From Prevotella melaninogenica (GTDB lineage: Bacteria > Bacteroidota > Bacteroidia > Bacteroidales > Bacteroidaceae), in the NCBI RefSeq assembly GCF_003609775.1, contig NZ_AP018049.1:1673295-1737294 (forward strand): DNA of 64,000 nt. Direction: 5' to 3'. How positions within the stretch are numbered: the first letter of the stretch is position 1; every line of letters starts with the position of its first letter. This document shows positions 48,421 through 57,812 of the stretch, one piece after another. The translations under genes were made by a program, and so were the position numbers. The notes below the pieces were generated by a model. The model saw nothing but the letters and a program-made list of their open reading frames with translations. It did not search any database and was not told the DNA's origin.

Positions 48421-51357
48421 TTAGAAGCCAATGTTGACACCCAATGAGAAAGTGCGTGGTCGTGGGTAACTATTAAAGAAGTCAATACCTGGTGAGTTCA
48501 GTACGTTATCTGGTACACTTACTTCTGGATCGATACCCTTATAGCCTGTAATACAGAAGAGGTTTTCGCCTGTCACATAGAAACGTAGACGACTAAGACC
48601 CATCTTCTTCACTGCATTCAGCGGAACAGAATAACCCAAAGTGATAGACTGTAGACGGAAGAAATCACCATTCTCTATGAAGTAATCAGAGAAAGTTGGA
48701 TTATCAGTAATACCGCTCTTCATGAAGTCGTCGAGGGTGTTCTGTGATGGGAAGCGTGTTGGATCATACATCACCATGCGGCTAACATTCAGTACCTTCT
48801 GTCCAAACATACCGTAAGCAGCTATGCTTGCATCGAAGTCACGCCATATTGCATTGAGTGAAAGACCAAGGTTCCACTTAGGCATTGCTGAGCCTAAATA
48901 GCCTTCCTTCACCTTTCCATTCTCGTCTTTCTCAAGCATATACTTGCCATCTTCTGATATTCCTGTGCAATGAGGACCCCAGAAGGCACCTGCTGGAAAG
49001 CCCTCTTTGATAACCTGTGCGTAGGTGTTTGACATACCACGAACACTGTGCAATGGGCCTGCTTGAAGTCCTACTGCCTGATACTGGTCGTTAGAAAGCT
49101 TCGTAATCTCCTGATGGTTGTAGGCAAGAGAGAGGTTAGCATCAAGTGTCCAATCCTTCGTGCGGACTGCTTTATAACCCAAAGTAAGCTCAAATCCCTT
49201 ATTTACTAAGTCACCAACATTCGCCAACATCGTACCCACAAGGTATGGAGGTTGTGGCACTGGGTAAGTCCAAAGGAGGTCGGAAGTCTTCTTATAGTAA
49301 AGTTCTAACGTACCATTCAATCTATTGTATAGAGAGAAGTCAAGGCCAAGGTTCCACTGTGCTGTTGACTCCCATTTAAGGTCAGGATTAGGGTTTTGAA
49401 TCTGTGTATAGGAGTTTTTCCATGTTCCCGTAGTCCCATCGTAGTAGGCTGAACCTGCTGCAGAGAGGATAGAAAGCGACTTATATTCGCCAATACCATT
49501 TTGATTACCTGTCACACCGAAGCCTGCACGAAGCTTTAAGTTGTCGAGCCACTCACGTGTTGAAGTCATGAAAGGCTCTTCAGAGATACGCCAAGCCAAA
49601 GAAAGAGAAGGGAATACACCCCACTTATGGTGCTGACCGAAGCGAGAAGAACCATCATTACGAAGTGTAGCAGTAAGCATATAGCGGTCCATCAGGCTGT
49701 AGTTCACACGACCAAAGAACGAAATGAGTTTTGATTCACCCTTATAAGAACCCACATCTCCCTGTCTGTGATCTGTTCCTGCACCTAAGTTGTTATATCC
49801 AAAAGCATCAGAATCAAAGCCAGAGCGGGTAGAACTGAAGCCTTCATAGGTGTTATTGAGGTAAGAATAACCACCCATAAGATTCAAATGGTGGATGTCT
49901 GCGAACTTTTTATCGTATGTTAAGTAAAGCTCTAACTGCTTGTTTGTATAGTCATCATAGATTCTTTGACCCCATCCATGCTCACTCTGTCCCTCCATTC
50001 GAGCGTAAGTAGGCTTGTATAAGCCCGACTTAACAGAGTTGAATTCATAGGATGTATTGACCGTAGCTACCAATCCTTCGAGAAGAGAAAGCTCTGCCTT
50101 CAAGTAGCCTAAGAAGCGATGACGCTTGCGATCTTCGGTTCTGTTGTTGTTTAACTCTACTGGATTCTCTGTGTTAGTACCATTGAATTGAGCATAGCTA
50201 CCGTCTTGATTATAGACAGGGAAGGTTGGTTGAAGGTTAGTCATGCGTTCAAAGATACGGTTGTCGACTGGATGCCAACTGTCAAAGTTGGTATTGATAC
50301 CCTCATCCAAGCGTAAACGCCCGTTCATTCCAGTCTGATAAGCAGAGAGAGAACCTGCAAGTCGGTTCATAGTATTGTTCTTAATAACACCTTCATTGTT
50401 GTTATAAGTGAAGCTGGCACGATATCCATGCTTCTTCTTTGACGATGAGAAGTTAACATTATGCCCATGAGAGATAGCCGTACGCATAAGTTCTTTCTGC
50501 CAGTCGGTGCTTGCTCCGAAGTCTAAAGCATTCATATTGCCTGTTGAACGAACGTAACTACGCCACTGATTTGCCGATAGTAAGTCGAGCATCTTGGCTG
50601 CAGAAGCTAAGGCAACATAGCCATTATACTGAACAGTATTTACCTCAGTGTCAGAGCCTTGACGATTGGTAGTAATGATGATAACACCATTTGCACCACG
50701 AGAACCATAGATAGCCGCAGCAGAGGCATCCTTGAGAATATCCATGCTGACAATCTCTGAAGGCTGAACAGAGTTGATATCAACACCCGGAATACCGTCT
50801 ACAACAACCAAAGGACCATTACTTGCCGACAAAGATGTACCACCACGAAGACGAATAGAAGCACCCGACTCGACAGCTCCAGAGCTTTGTACGATAGAAA
50901 GACCAGCTACCTTACCTTGCAACAACTGCTCAGTAGAGGTGATAACACCTTGTTTCATATCCTTCGAACTGACTGAGGCAATAGCACCCGTAAGGTCACT
51001 CTTGCGCATCTTACCATAGCCAATGCCCACAATAGTAACCTCATCAAGCGTCTTGGCATCCTCTTCCATCACTATTTTCAAGCCTTTTCCTGCCTGCACC
51101 TTACGACTTGTATAACCCACATAGGTGATTTCGAGCATATCACCTTGCCGACACTGAATACTGAAATTACCATCAATATCAGTGATAGCACCCACCTTAC
51201 CGCCTACAACACTCACCGAAGCGCCAATAAGTGGTTCATGACCGCTATCGGATACCGTACCAGTAGCAGTAAAATCCTGCGCTGATACCTGACTACAGAA
51301 CATCATCAACGCAAAGAGGATGAGTCCTGATAGTTTATTTTTTATTGTTAGTTTCAT
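48421..51357 (-). CDS. SusC/RagA-family TonB-dependent outer-membrane transporter
   Basis: A 978-residue SusC-like transporter. Signal peptide about 1-27, carboxypeptidase-regulatory-like domain about 28-110 (EPLIGASVSVVGGKVGAITD), TonB plug with LTGAIASVSSKDMKQ and the PLVVVDGIPG and ASAAAIYGSRGANGVIIITT motifs of the family, then the barrel ending in SYPRPRTFSLGVNIGF. It would import oligosaccharides with the adjacent SusD. Transcribed with the surface proteins upstream from the likely promoter at 53338. Confidence 0.95.
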   Translation of the reverse strand: MKLTIKNKLSGLILFALMMFCSQVSAQDFTATGTVSDSGHEPLIGASVSVVGGKVGAITDIDGNFSIQCRQGDMLEITYVGYTSRKVQAGKGLKIVMEEDAKTLDEVTIVGIGYGKMRKSDLTGAIASVSSKDMKQGVITSTEQLLQGKVAGLSIVQSSGAVESGASIRLRGGTSLSASNGPLVVVDGIPGVDINSVQPSEIVSMDILKDASAAAIYGSRGANGVIIITTNRQGSDTEVNTVQYNGYVALASAAKMLDLLSANQWRSYVRSTGNMNALDFGASTDWQKELMRTAISHGHNVNFSSSKKKHGYRASFTYNNNEGVIKNNTMNRLAGSLSAYQTGMNGRLRLDEGINTNFDSWHPVDNRIFERMTNLQPTFPVYNQDGSYAQFNGTNTENPVELNNNRTEDRKRHRFLGYLKAELSLLEGLVATVNTSYEFNSVKSGLYKPTYARMEGQSEHGWGQRIYDDYTNKQLELYLTYDKKFADIHHLNLMGGYSYLNNTYEGFSSTRSGFDSDAFGYNNLGAGTDHRQGDVGSYKGESKLISFFGRVNYSLMDRYMLTATLRNDGSSRFGQHHKWGVFPSLSLAWRISEEPFMTSTREWLDNLKLRAGFGVTGNQNGIGEYKSLSILSAAGSAYYDGTTGTWKNSYTQIQNPNPDLKWESTAQWNLGLDFSLYNRLNGTLELYYKKTSDLLWTYPVPQPPYLVGTMLANVGDLVNKGFELTLGYKAVRTKDWTLDANLSLAYNHQEITKLSNDQYQAVGLQAGPLHSVRGMSNTYAQVIKEGFPAGAFWGPHCTGISEDGKYMLEKDENGKVKEGYLGSAMPKWNLGLSLNAIWRDFDASIAAYGMFGQKVLNVSRMVMYDPTRFPSQNTLDDFMKSGITDNPTFSDYFIENGDFFRLQSITLGYSVPLNAVKKMGLSRLRFYVTGENLFCITGYKGIDPEVSVPDNVLNSPGIDFFNSYPRPRTFSLGVNIGF

Positions 51358-51416
51358 AGAATTTAATGCTTTTATGGATTGAATAAGATAAGGGGTAAAT
51401 CTCTCCCCTTCCGTTA

Positions 51417-52637
51417 TTAATCAGCCACAACGAGCGGTATTGTTGATGTAACAACCGTCTTATCATGCTGATCCTTTACTGTTACCTTCAGTTCAGAAGC
51501 CTCTACTCCCTGCAACTCCTTGTTTAAGTCGAGTGTTGCCTCACGCTTATCACGCACGCCAGGCATAGTACCAGTAATCGTCTTTGTGCCTGCAACGATT
51601 GTATATTTCAAGTCACCAGCCGTACGCTCATTGTATTCACGTGTCAAGGTAAGGATATCCTTACTGCTTAGACGTGTTGGGAAATAAGAGAAAACAGGGT
51701 CTGGATAAGGAGTAGCCGTACCTGCCTTCTGCTTTTGATCACCACTATTCACGCCCCATTGGTTAGCTCCAGCAGCATCCTTAATAACCTTTATGATAAG
51801 ATAAGTCATATTTTCAAGCTGAAAAGCTGCCTTTTCATCGGGATCAGCAAGGATAGTTGGCTTATCTGCCTGACCCGCATCTTGTGGGTTATAAGCGTAG
51901 TATTCACTTGGAACACCTACATTCCAAACATACAAACCATTAGAAAGTTTCTTCAAACCTGTCTTTGCTAACACCGCAGGACGCCATACATCCAAGGTCT
52001 GTTGTACGGTCCAATCGTTCAAACCTGAGTGTGCAGCAAACTCTACGAAGTCGGCATCTTTTGCCAATTCTGTCAGTGTCTTCTCACCTAATTTATATAC
52101 ATCAGGATTGAAAACTACCGTCAATGGCTCGTCTAAGGTGAACTTATCGGTGAAACCCTTATCTTTCTTACCACTGAAGAAACGGATTCCATCACCCGAC
52201 TTCTTAAACTCCTTAAACTCAGAACGGCTGTCAGGAGCTGCGAAAACACCCGACCACATACTACCATCCTTCGTCTTCAGACGTTGCCAAAAGCCTGGCC
52301 AAGCATCGTCCTCAAACTTTGATACATCGCTGTTAAAATACTGTGTCGGTACCATTGTCTTCTTATAGATGTTGTTACCAACGTATTCCAACTTTGCAAA
52401 GTCAGACGAATTGCCACCATGACCAGCATCTGGCTCAGTTGGTTGCCATGCCCATAGATAGAGGTCGACACCCTCCTGAAAACCGACATCGGTCAAATCA
52501 TAATAGAAAGTAACCTCTTCATCAGCCGTGAAGACAGCAGGAACTGTCCAGCATTTTGGTGCCTTCGGTAGTTCTACACCATCAGCAAACAATGCCAAGG
52601 GGAACAAGCACATCAATGCAAATAATATCTTCTTCAT
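51417..52637 (-). CDS. secreted PUL-associated protein, possible glycan-binding
   Basis: A 406-residue protein with a clear signal peptide (about 1-19) but no lipobox Cys. Two similar segments seem to occur (KAPKCWTVPAVFTADEEVTFYYDLTDVGF and PYPDPVFSYFPTRLSSKDILTLTREYN), both resembling immunoglobulin-like starch-binding domains of SusE-type proteins. I do not recognise the exact family. Position directly upstream of susC in the same operon suggests a surface glycan-binding role. Confidence 0.65.
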   Translation of the reverse strand: MKKILFALMCLFPLALFADGVELPKAPKCWTVPAVFTADEEVTFYYDLTDVGFQEGVDLYLWAWQPTEPDAGHGGNSSDFAKLEYVGNNIYKKTMVPTQYFNSDVSKFEDDAWPGFWQRLKTKDGSMWSGVFAAPDSRSEFKEFKKSGDGIRFFSGKKDKGFTDKFTLDEPLTVVFNPDVYKLGEKTLTELAKDADFVEFAAHSGLNDWTVQQTLDVWRPAVLAKTGLKKLSNGLYVWNVGVPSEYYAYNPQDAGQADKPTILADPDEKAAFQLENMTYLIIKVIKDAAGANQWGVNSGDQKQKAGTATPYPDPVFSYFPTRLSSKDILTLTREYNERTAGDLKYTIVAGTKTITGTMPGVRDKREATLDLNKELQGVEASELKVTVKDQHDKTVVTSTIPLVVAD

Positions 52638-52773
52638 ATTGATTCTGTTATTTTAGGGGAGTTAGGAAGTAATAACATAAGATTGTAACTTATAGAAAAG
52701 TCCTTGAAAAGGAAAACTTTAAAGCCTTGATAAGCCCAAGAGAATAAGTTCTGATAACTTCCAAACTCCAAAT

Positions 52774-53280
52774 TTACTTTACTGCCTGCGTCAGATTATA
52801 AGTGTAAGAAACAAAAGGCTGGCCGTTTGTCTTGCGTGTCAAACGATATTCTAACGTCTTCGTATTACCCGGCACTGCCGTTACAGTGAGTGCTGTCTCG
52901 GCCTTTCCGTCATTGAGAAGGAGTCGACTTGGCGTGTTATCACTCTTTGTGAAATTGTAATCCATCTTCCATGTGCCACTTGTTGGCAACAAAAGTGGTG
53001 CACTTCCTTCTATCGTGAAGGTCGAAGGATTACCAGCTTCATCTTGGTTTAGATTGATGACAAACGTACTAAAATCGAGTAGGTCTGTCAATGTCTTTGT
53101 ACGGGCATTCGCCTCATCAGTTTGCAGAACAGAGTTAACAACCCACTTACCGCCAATCTTTTCGCTCAGCGTTATCGGTGCTGTGAAACTTCCGTCATCA
53201 ACTGTAGAACATCCCGTGAACGCCATTGCCGTAGAAAAGAGTAGCCCAATAGCGAACAAATTATCTCTGATTGTTCTCAT
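52774..53280 (-). CDS. small lipoprotein, lipocalin-like/DUF5004 type
   Basis: A 168-residue lipoprotein (signal ends TAMAFTGC, lipobox Cys24). The mature part, with KIGGKWVVNSV, SGTWKMDYNF and LEYRLTRKTNG, looks like a small lipocalin-type beta-barrel found beside SusCD genes. It is the first gene of the PUL after the promoter, 136 bp before the 406-residue gene. A surface-exposed binding or anchoring role is inferred from context only. Confidence 0.7.
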   Translation of the reverse strand: MRTIRDNLFAIGLLFSTAMAFTGCSTVDDGSFTAPITLSEKIGGKWVVNSVLQTDEANARTKTLTDLLDFSTFVINLNQDEAGNPSTFTIEGSAPLLLPTSGTWKMDYNFTKSDNTPSRLLLNDGKAETALTVTAVPGNTKTLEYRLTRKTNGQPFVSYTYNLTQAVK

Positions 53281-53337
53281 AGTGAATCTTGTTTTTAGTT
53301 ATTGAATTTTTACTTTTGTTGATTATTTCTTTATTGG

Positions 53338-53345
53338 CAAAGTTA
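53338..53345 (-). promoter_or_regulatory. -7 box of the PUL
   Basis: TAACTTTG on the minus strand (CAAAGTTA), 58 bp upstream of the lipoprotein ATG, making this the probable start of the operon ending at 43050. Confidence 0.5.
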
Positions 53346-53597
53346 GTTATCATTATTCATTAAGTAAAGAAAACTGATAATTGTATAAACGTAAATTAGC
53401 TATATTGAATCATAAATAACTGATAATCAAACTATCTCTATTATCGTATAGAGCAAATAATATAACTTGAATATTACCTTTTTAGCCCTTTCTTAGCCTC
53501 AAAACAACAAACTTTCAGCTAAAAGAAATGCAATTATTAACATTTAACTCAAGGCTTTCATTAGATCACAAAAATATAGTTTTTATTACTATGGTAT

Positions 53598-53930
53598 TCA
53601 TTTTAATACTTCAAACCTTACAGACAAGGTATAGAAAAATCATTACATAATTTCAAATAAAACCTCTATAAATAAGGACAAAAACACACATAATGAGTAG
53701 GTTTGTAACCAACAGGAAATCAGTTGGTTATAAAGTAGTATAAGAAAAGGTGCTTAATTGGACTTCAAAAGGGCGTTAGTTAGACCTCAAAAGGGCATCT
53801 TTTGCAAGTCAATTAGGCGTCTTTTAAAAGCCAAAAGAGCATGTATTAGTTTTGAACTACGTAAAAATAGTTTACAAATACCAACTAATAAGGGAATAAA
53901 TAGTTTGTAGAAGAAAAATAAATATGCTAA
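53598..53930 (+). repeat. family C dispersed element, copy 2
   Basis: Same core as 3700-4025: AAGGTGCTTAATTGGACTTC, AAAAGGGCGTTAGT, GCAAGTCAATTAGGCGTC and CCAAAAGAGCATG, in the same orientation. The upstream 130 bp shared by copies 1 and 3 is not evident here. It lies in the gap between two divergent transcription units. Confidence 0.75.
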
Positions 53931-54084
53931 TGGATAGACCTAATTATTTATTTTACTTATGTGCATTATAGCTTTAAACTAATCCCACTTTGAAAGACCA
54001 TCTGATTTGAGATATTAATACCATACAAGTGTATAAGCCTTTATTCTATTTACAATCCATGTACTTAGCAGAATAGAGAACAAA

Positions 54085-54120
54085 AAGATAGAGCCTGTCT
54101 CACGACAAGCTCTATCTTCT
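54085..54120. terminator. terminator-like hairpin
   Basis: AAGATAGAGC (54085-54094) pairs with GCTCTATCTT (54109-54118), followed by CTTTAATT. No gene is directly upstream, so it may belong to the family C region or an unseen small RNA. Confidence 0.6.
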
Positions 54121-54735
54121 TTAATTAACTTATAAAATGCGTCTAATTAAATCTATATTACTTAAATTACCCAAATAACAAATATATATACCAAATATCA
54201 TTCTGAAGTTTGCACTCCGTTAAACTAAACCTAACTTTAATTCATTAATCTAATAGGTCTATATTCCACTGAACAAAAACCAAACAATTCTTATTGTATT
54301 AGGTAAAAATACCAAGCGTTTATTATCATTTCTGATAGCGAAATTACTGAAAATAATGCTGATGTCAACTATTTTTAAGGCTTGTCATTTATAAATATAA
54401 AGAAAATAGAGCTATATAAGTACCCATATATAACATAATAAACTAATTATCAATACCTTGTATTTAAAGGTCATCACCCTATAATATAACCTTGTTATTC
54501 AATGGAAATATGGCAGTATATGCCCTATTTACTCTTTCTAAGACGCAGACTTTATTTGTATTAAACTCAATTAATATACTTATAATTAACTGATAATCAA
54601 GATAATAATATTTACATGCACTTGAAAGATTTGTAATTGGCTTTTTTAACTTTACATTATAGCATGAAAACCCTATTTTTGTCATCATAAAGTATAATCT
54701 CAAAAACTCCTTTTATAAAAACTAAATCAAGTAAT
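54121..54735. other. AT-rich region upstream of the GH87-like gene with promoter box
   Basis: No gene is supported. A short minus-strand frame at 54479-54703 is low-complexity and is not called. TATTTTTG at 54674-54681 matches the -7 consensus, 55 bp upstream of the ATG at 54736, and is the best promoter candidate for the GH87-like gene. Confidence 0.45.
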
Positions 54736-57639
54736 ATGATGAAGAAAAAGTTATTTATTGCTCTGACACTTCTATTGTCTTGTACGATGGTGTCAAAGGC
54801 ATCTTACGCTGATGACTGGAATATCCCATCAGCTGATGCTAAGGGACGAGTGGGTGCTTTGATGCCTTACACACGTTATGACTCTGAAACAGCAAGGCTT
54901 GGAGGAGGTGCCACCTTGAAGACCTCTCCTACTTGGGACCGTAAGAACATAGCTTCACAGGCTTCTCGACAGTCTTATGTTGACCTTCCTTCTAATGGTT
55001 CCTACGCCGAGTGGACCATGAAGGGAGATGCTAATGGTGTGACATTGCGCTTTACAATGCCTGATTCTCCTGACGGAATGGGATTGAATGGTTCGTTGGA
55101 TGTCTATGTAAATGACAAGAAGGTGCAGACGGTTAATCTGACGTCTTATTATATGTATCAGTACTTTTCTGGTGGTAATCCAGCTGATAAAGATGATGGT
55201 GGACCAGCTTGTTTTGCCTTTGATGAGACCCACTTCCTTCTTAATAAGACACTTCGAGCAGGCGATAGAATCCGCATTCAGAGTTCTGGTGCCAATGGTT
55301 ATAAATATGGAGTAGACTTCATTGAGACCGAGATTGTGCCAGAAGAGATTGAATGCCCTGCTGGTGCGGTGAGTGTTACAGATGCTAAATATCGCAAGTA
55401 TGTCAAAGGGAATGATTATCTAAAGGCTTTTGAGGAAGCTTTAAAGGATGCTGACGCAGGCTCAAAGATTCTTTATATTCCTGCTGGAACATTTGAGTTG
55501 AGCGGTATCTGGTACATCTTTGCATCCGATGTAAAGATTACTGGTGCTGGTATGTGGTACACCAACCTTAAGTTTACGAATCCGAATCGTTTCGGAGGTG
55601 GTATCTCTGGCGGTAATGGATCACACGGACCAGATGGCTACTGCAACAATGTTGAAATCTGTAACCTCTATTTGAACTCTAATTTGAGAAGTCGTCATAA
55701 CCAGCAAGCAGTGTATAAATGCTTCATGGATGTCTTCAAGGGCGGAAGTGTTATCCATCATGTATGGGAAGATCACTTTGAGTGTGGCTTCTGGATAGGC
55801 GATTACAATGGTAAAGTAGATTATAGCAATGGTGTTAAGATTATCAGCTGTCGTATCCGTAATAACTTCGCTGACGGTGTGAACTTCTGCCAAGGAACAT
55901 CTAATGCAACAGTTTATAATTGTAGTGTTCGTAACAACGGAGATGATGGTTTGGCAATGTGGAACGATGAAACAATGGGTGCTATGGACGAAAAGAACAA
56001 CACCTTCGCTTACAATACCATTGAACTCATCTGGCGTGCAGGCGGTATTGCCATCTATGGTGGTGATGGTCATAAGATTTATAATAACTATATTGCTGAT
56101 ATGTTCATGGCTGCGGGTATTCATCTGAATGATGTATTCCCTGGTCCAAAATATAAGAATACACAGAAGATTAGCTTTGATAACAATATTCTTGTGCGCT
56201 GTGGAACCAACGATGACAGCTGGCATGAGGACTTAGCTGCCATTGATATCAAAGGTGGTGTACGCAATGTAGTCTTCAATAATACGAAGATTTATGACTC
56301 TCCTTTCGATGCTATCCGTGTTATGTCAGGCCCAACAGGCATTGAATTTAAGAACACAGAGATTCTTGGTGCTTCTCTTGCAGGACAGACAACCAAGTAT
56401 TCTACATGGGAACACTCTACTGGTGCGATTCGTTTAGACGTCGATGGCGTGAAGTTTAGCAATGGTATTAAGATTGCAAACGTCAGTGAGGATAAGATTA
56501 AAAACAACCAGACATGGCCTGTATGGACAGATAATAACAAGAGCCGTGCGGCTGCTATCGGTTATGAATACCTGAGTGACGCTACGTATAAAGTACCAGA
56601 TTTCCCCGAAGCAGACACAAGTCAGCAAGGAGGTATCGTCAATCCATTGGAAGGTATCAAAGGGTATGACATTGCTTTACAAGGTTTACGATGGGAGAAT
56701 GCCGAAGGTAATACTTCACTGAAGGAAGGAGACGATGTTATCTTTAAGTTTGCTCTTAAGAACATAAGTAATATTGACATTCCTGCTGGTGTAAATATCA
56801 GTGTGAAGATAACCGTTGATGGCGAGCAAAGTTTCGTCACCGCAAGCTATAAGAATGGACTGAAAGCAAAGCAGACCATCATCCTTACAACTCAATCAGC
56901 ATGGAAAGCAACAGCTGGAGGACACACTGTAAAGGCTGAAGCTGACTATCGTAATAAACTTACTGATGAGTTAACAAGAGATAATAACAGTCGTGAGAAG
57001 AAGTTTAATGTGACTGAAAAGGATAACAACGAAGACTATACTCCTGTTACGGGAGGCTATGACCTCGTTGTTACAAAGGTTGCTTTTGACAAAAAAACTA
57101 TCAATGCAGGCGATGAAGTACGCTTCACAGCAACGATTGTTAATGCAGGTGATAAAGACGTACCAGCAGGTACAAAGCTCGGTGTACAGTTCCAGATAGA
57201 TGGCAATACTAACGTTATCACATGGAACGACAAGCACTATGGCGGTTTGAAGTCACATCAGAAGATTACACTTTCAGCAACTGGTGGTACGAATGGAAAG
57301 AATACTTGGACTGCAATAAATGGTATTCATACGCTCACCGCATGGGTAAATGACACACACGATTATAGAGATGAGGTGAATGGAAGTGACGATGCCAACA
57401 AGAAGAGTATTGAATTAAAGATTCCATTAGGTGCTATCAAATATTTTTCTGAGGCTGAAATCAATTCACCTGACGACTTGAATAACCTTAATCAAACCAA
57501 TCGTATCGAGGGTTTGACAGGTAAGACAGTTGTGGATGAAGCCTACTATGACCTACAAGGAAATAAGATTACAACATCCAAGGAGAGTCTGAAACCAGGT
57601 CTTTATATCCATAAGGGAAAGAAAATCATCGTAAGATAA
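54736..57639 (+). CDS. GH87-like alpha-1,3-glucanase (mycodextranase type) with CARDB domains
   Basis: A 967-residue secreted protein. Signal peptide about 1-25; a carbohydrate-binding-like domain (about 30-205) with TRYDSETARLGGGATL; a right-handed beta-helix (about 215-640); two CARDB-type domains (about 655-765 and 790-910); and a C-terminal tail (YYDLQGNKI...KPGLYIHKGKK) like type IX secretion cargo. In the helix, Asp380 (NNFADGVNF) is followed 23 and 24 residues later by Asp403-Asp404 (NNGDDGLAMW), the same spacing I recall for the catalytic aspartate triad of GH87 alpha-1,3-glucanases. Such an enzyme would cut alpha-1,3-glucan (mutan), and its position opposite a SusCD/GH97 locus fits. 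Family assignment is a careful inference, not a search result. Confidence 0.72.
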   Translation: MMKKKLFIALTLLLSCTMVSKASYADDWNIPSADAKGRVGALMPYTRYDSETARLGGGATLKTSPTWDRKNIASQASRQSYVDLPSNGSYAEWTMKGDANGVTLRFTMPDSPDGMGLNGSLDVYVNDKKVQTVNLTSYYMYQYFSGGNPADKDDGGPACFAFDETHFLLNKTLRAGDRIRIQSSGANGYKYGVDFIETEIVPEEIECPAGAVSVTDAKYRKYVKGNDYLKAFEEALKDADAGSKILYIPAGTFELSGIWYIFASDVKITGAGMWYTNLKFTNPNRFGGGISGGNGSHGPDGYCNNVEICNLYLNSNLRSRHNQQAVYKCFMDVFKGGSVIHHVWEDHFECGFWIGDYNGKVDYSNGVKIISCRIRNNFADGVNFCQGTSNATVYNCSVRNNGDDGLAMWNDETMGAMDEKNNTFAYNTIELIWRAGGIAIYGGDGHKIYNNYIADMFMAAGIHLNDVFPGPKYKNTQKISFDNNILVRCGTNDDSWHEDLAAIDIKGGVRNVVFNNTKIYDSPFDAIRVMSGPTGIEFKNTEILGASLAGQTTKYSTWEHSTGAIRLDVDGVKFSNGIKIANVSEDKIKNNQTWPVWTDNNKSRAAAIGYEYLSDATYKVPDFPEADTSQQGGIVNPLEGIKGYDIALQGLRWENAEGNTSLKEGDDVIFKFALKNISNIDIPAGVNISVKITVDGEQSFVTASYKNGLKAKQTIILTTQSAWKATAGGHTVKAEADYRNKLTDELTRDNNSREKKFNVTEKDNNEDYTPVTGGYDLVVTKVAFDKKTINAGDEVRFTATIVNAGDKDVPAGTKLGVQFQIDGNTNVITWNDKHYGGLKSHQKITLSATGGTNGKNTWTAINGIHTLTAWVNDTHDYRDEVNGSDDANKKSIELKIPLGAIKYFSEAEINSPDDLNNLNQTNRIEGLTGKTVVDEAYYDLQGNKITTSKESLKPGLYIHKGKKIIVR

Positions 57640-57650
57640 TATCCAAGCTG

Positions 57651-57687
57651 CCTATGGGGAAGTATCTAATACATATTTTCCCATAGG
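57651..57687 (+). terminator. hairpin after the GH87-like gene
   Basis: CCTATGGG (57651-57658) pairs with CCCATAGG (57680-57687). A long T-run is missing, so termination may be inefficient or need another signal. Confidence 0.55.
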
Positions 57688-57752
57688 ACAAATAATGTAT
57701 CGGCTGGACAGAAGTTCCAGTCGATATTTTTTGTAGTTATTAATAAAAGATT

Positions 57753-57760
57753 TATTTTTG
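57753..57760 (+). promoter_or_regulatory. promoter of the DUF6377 regulator gene
   Basis: -7 box TATTTTTG at 57753-57760 with a -33-like TTTG ending at 57733, 19 bp upstream. This is the spacing expected for the Bacteroidota consensus; the start codon is 53 bp downstream. Confidence 0.6.
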
Positions 57761-57812
57761 CATCTAGATTAGATGATTAAAAATATCTGATAATCAACGA
57801 ACAATACCTCAG

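Noticed and set aside
54479..54703. Minus-strand 74-codon frame
   Set aside because: AT-rich upstream region of the GH87-like gene, without coding character.
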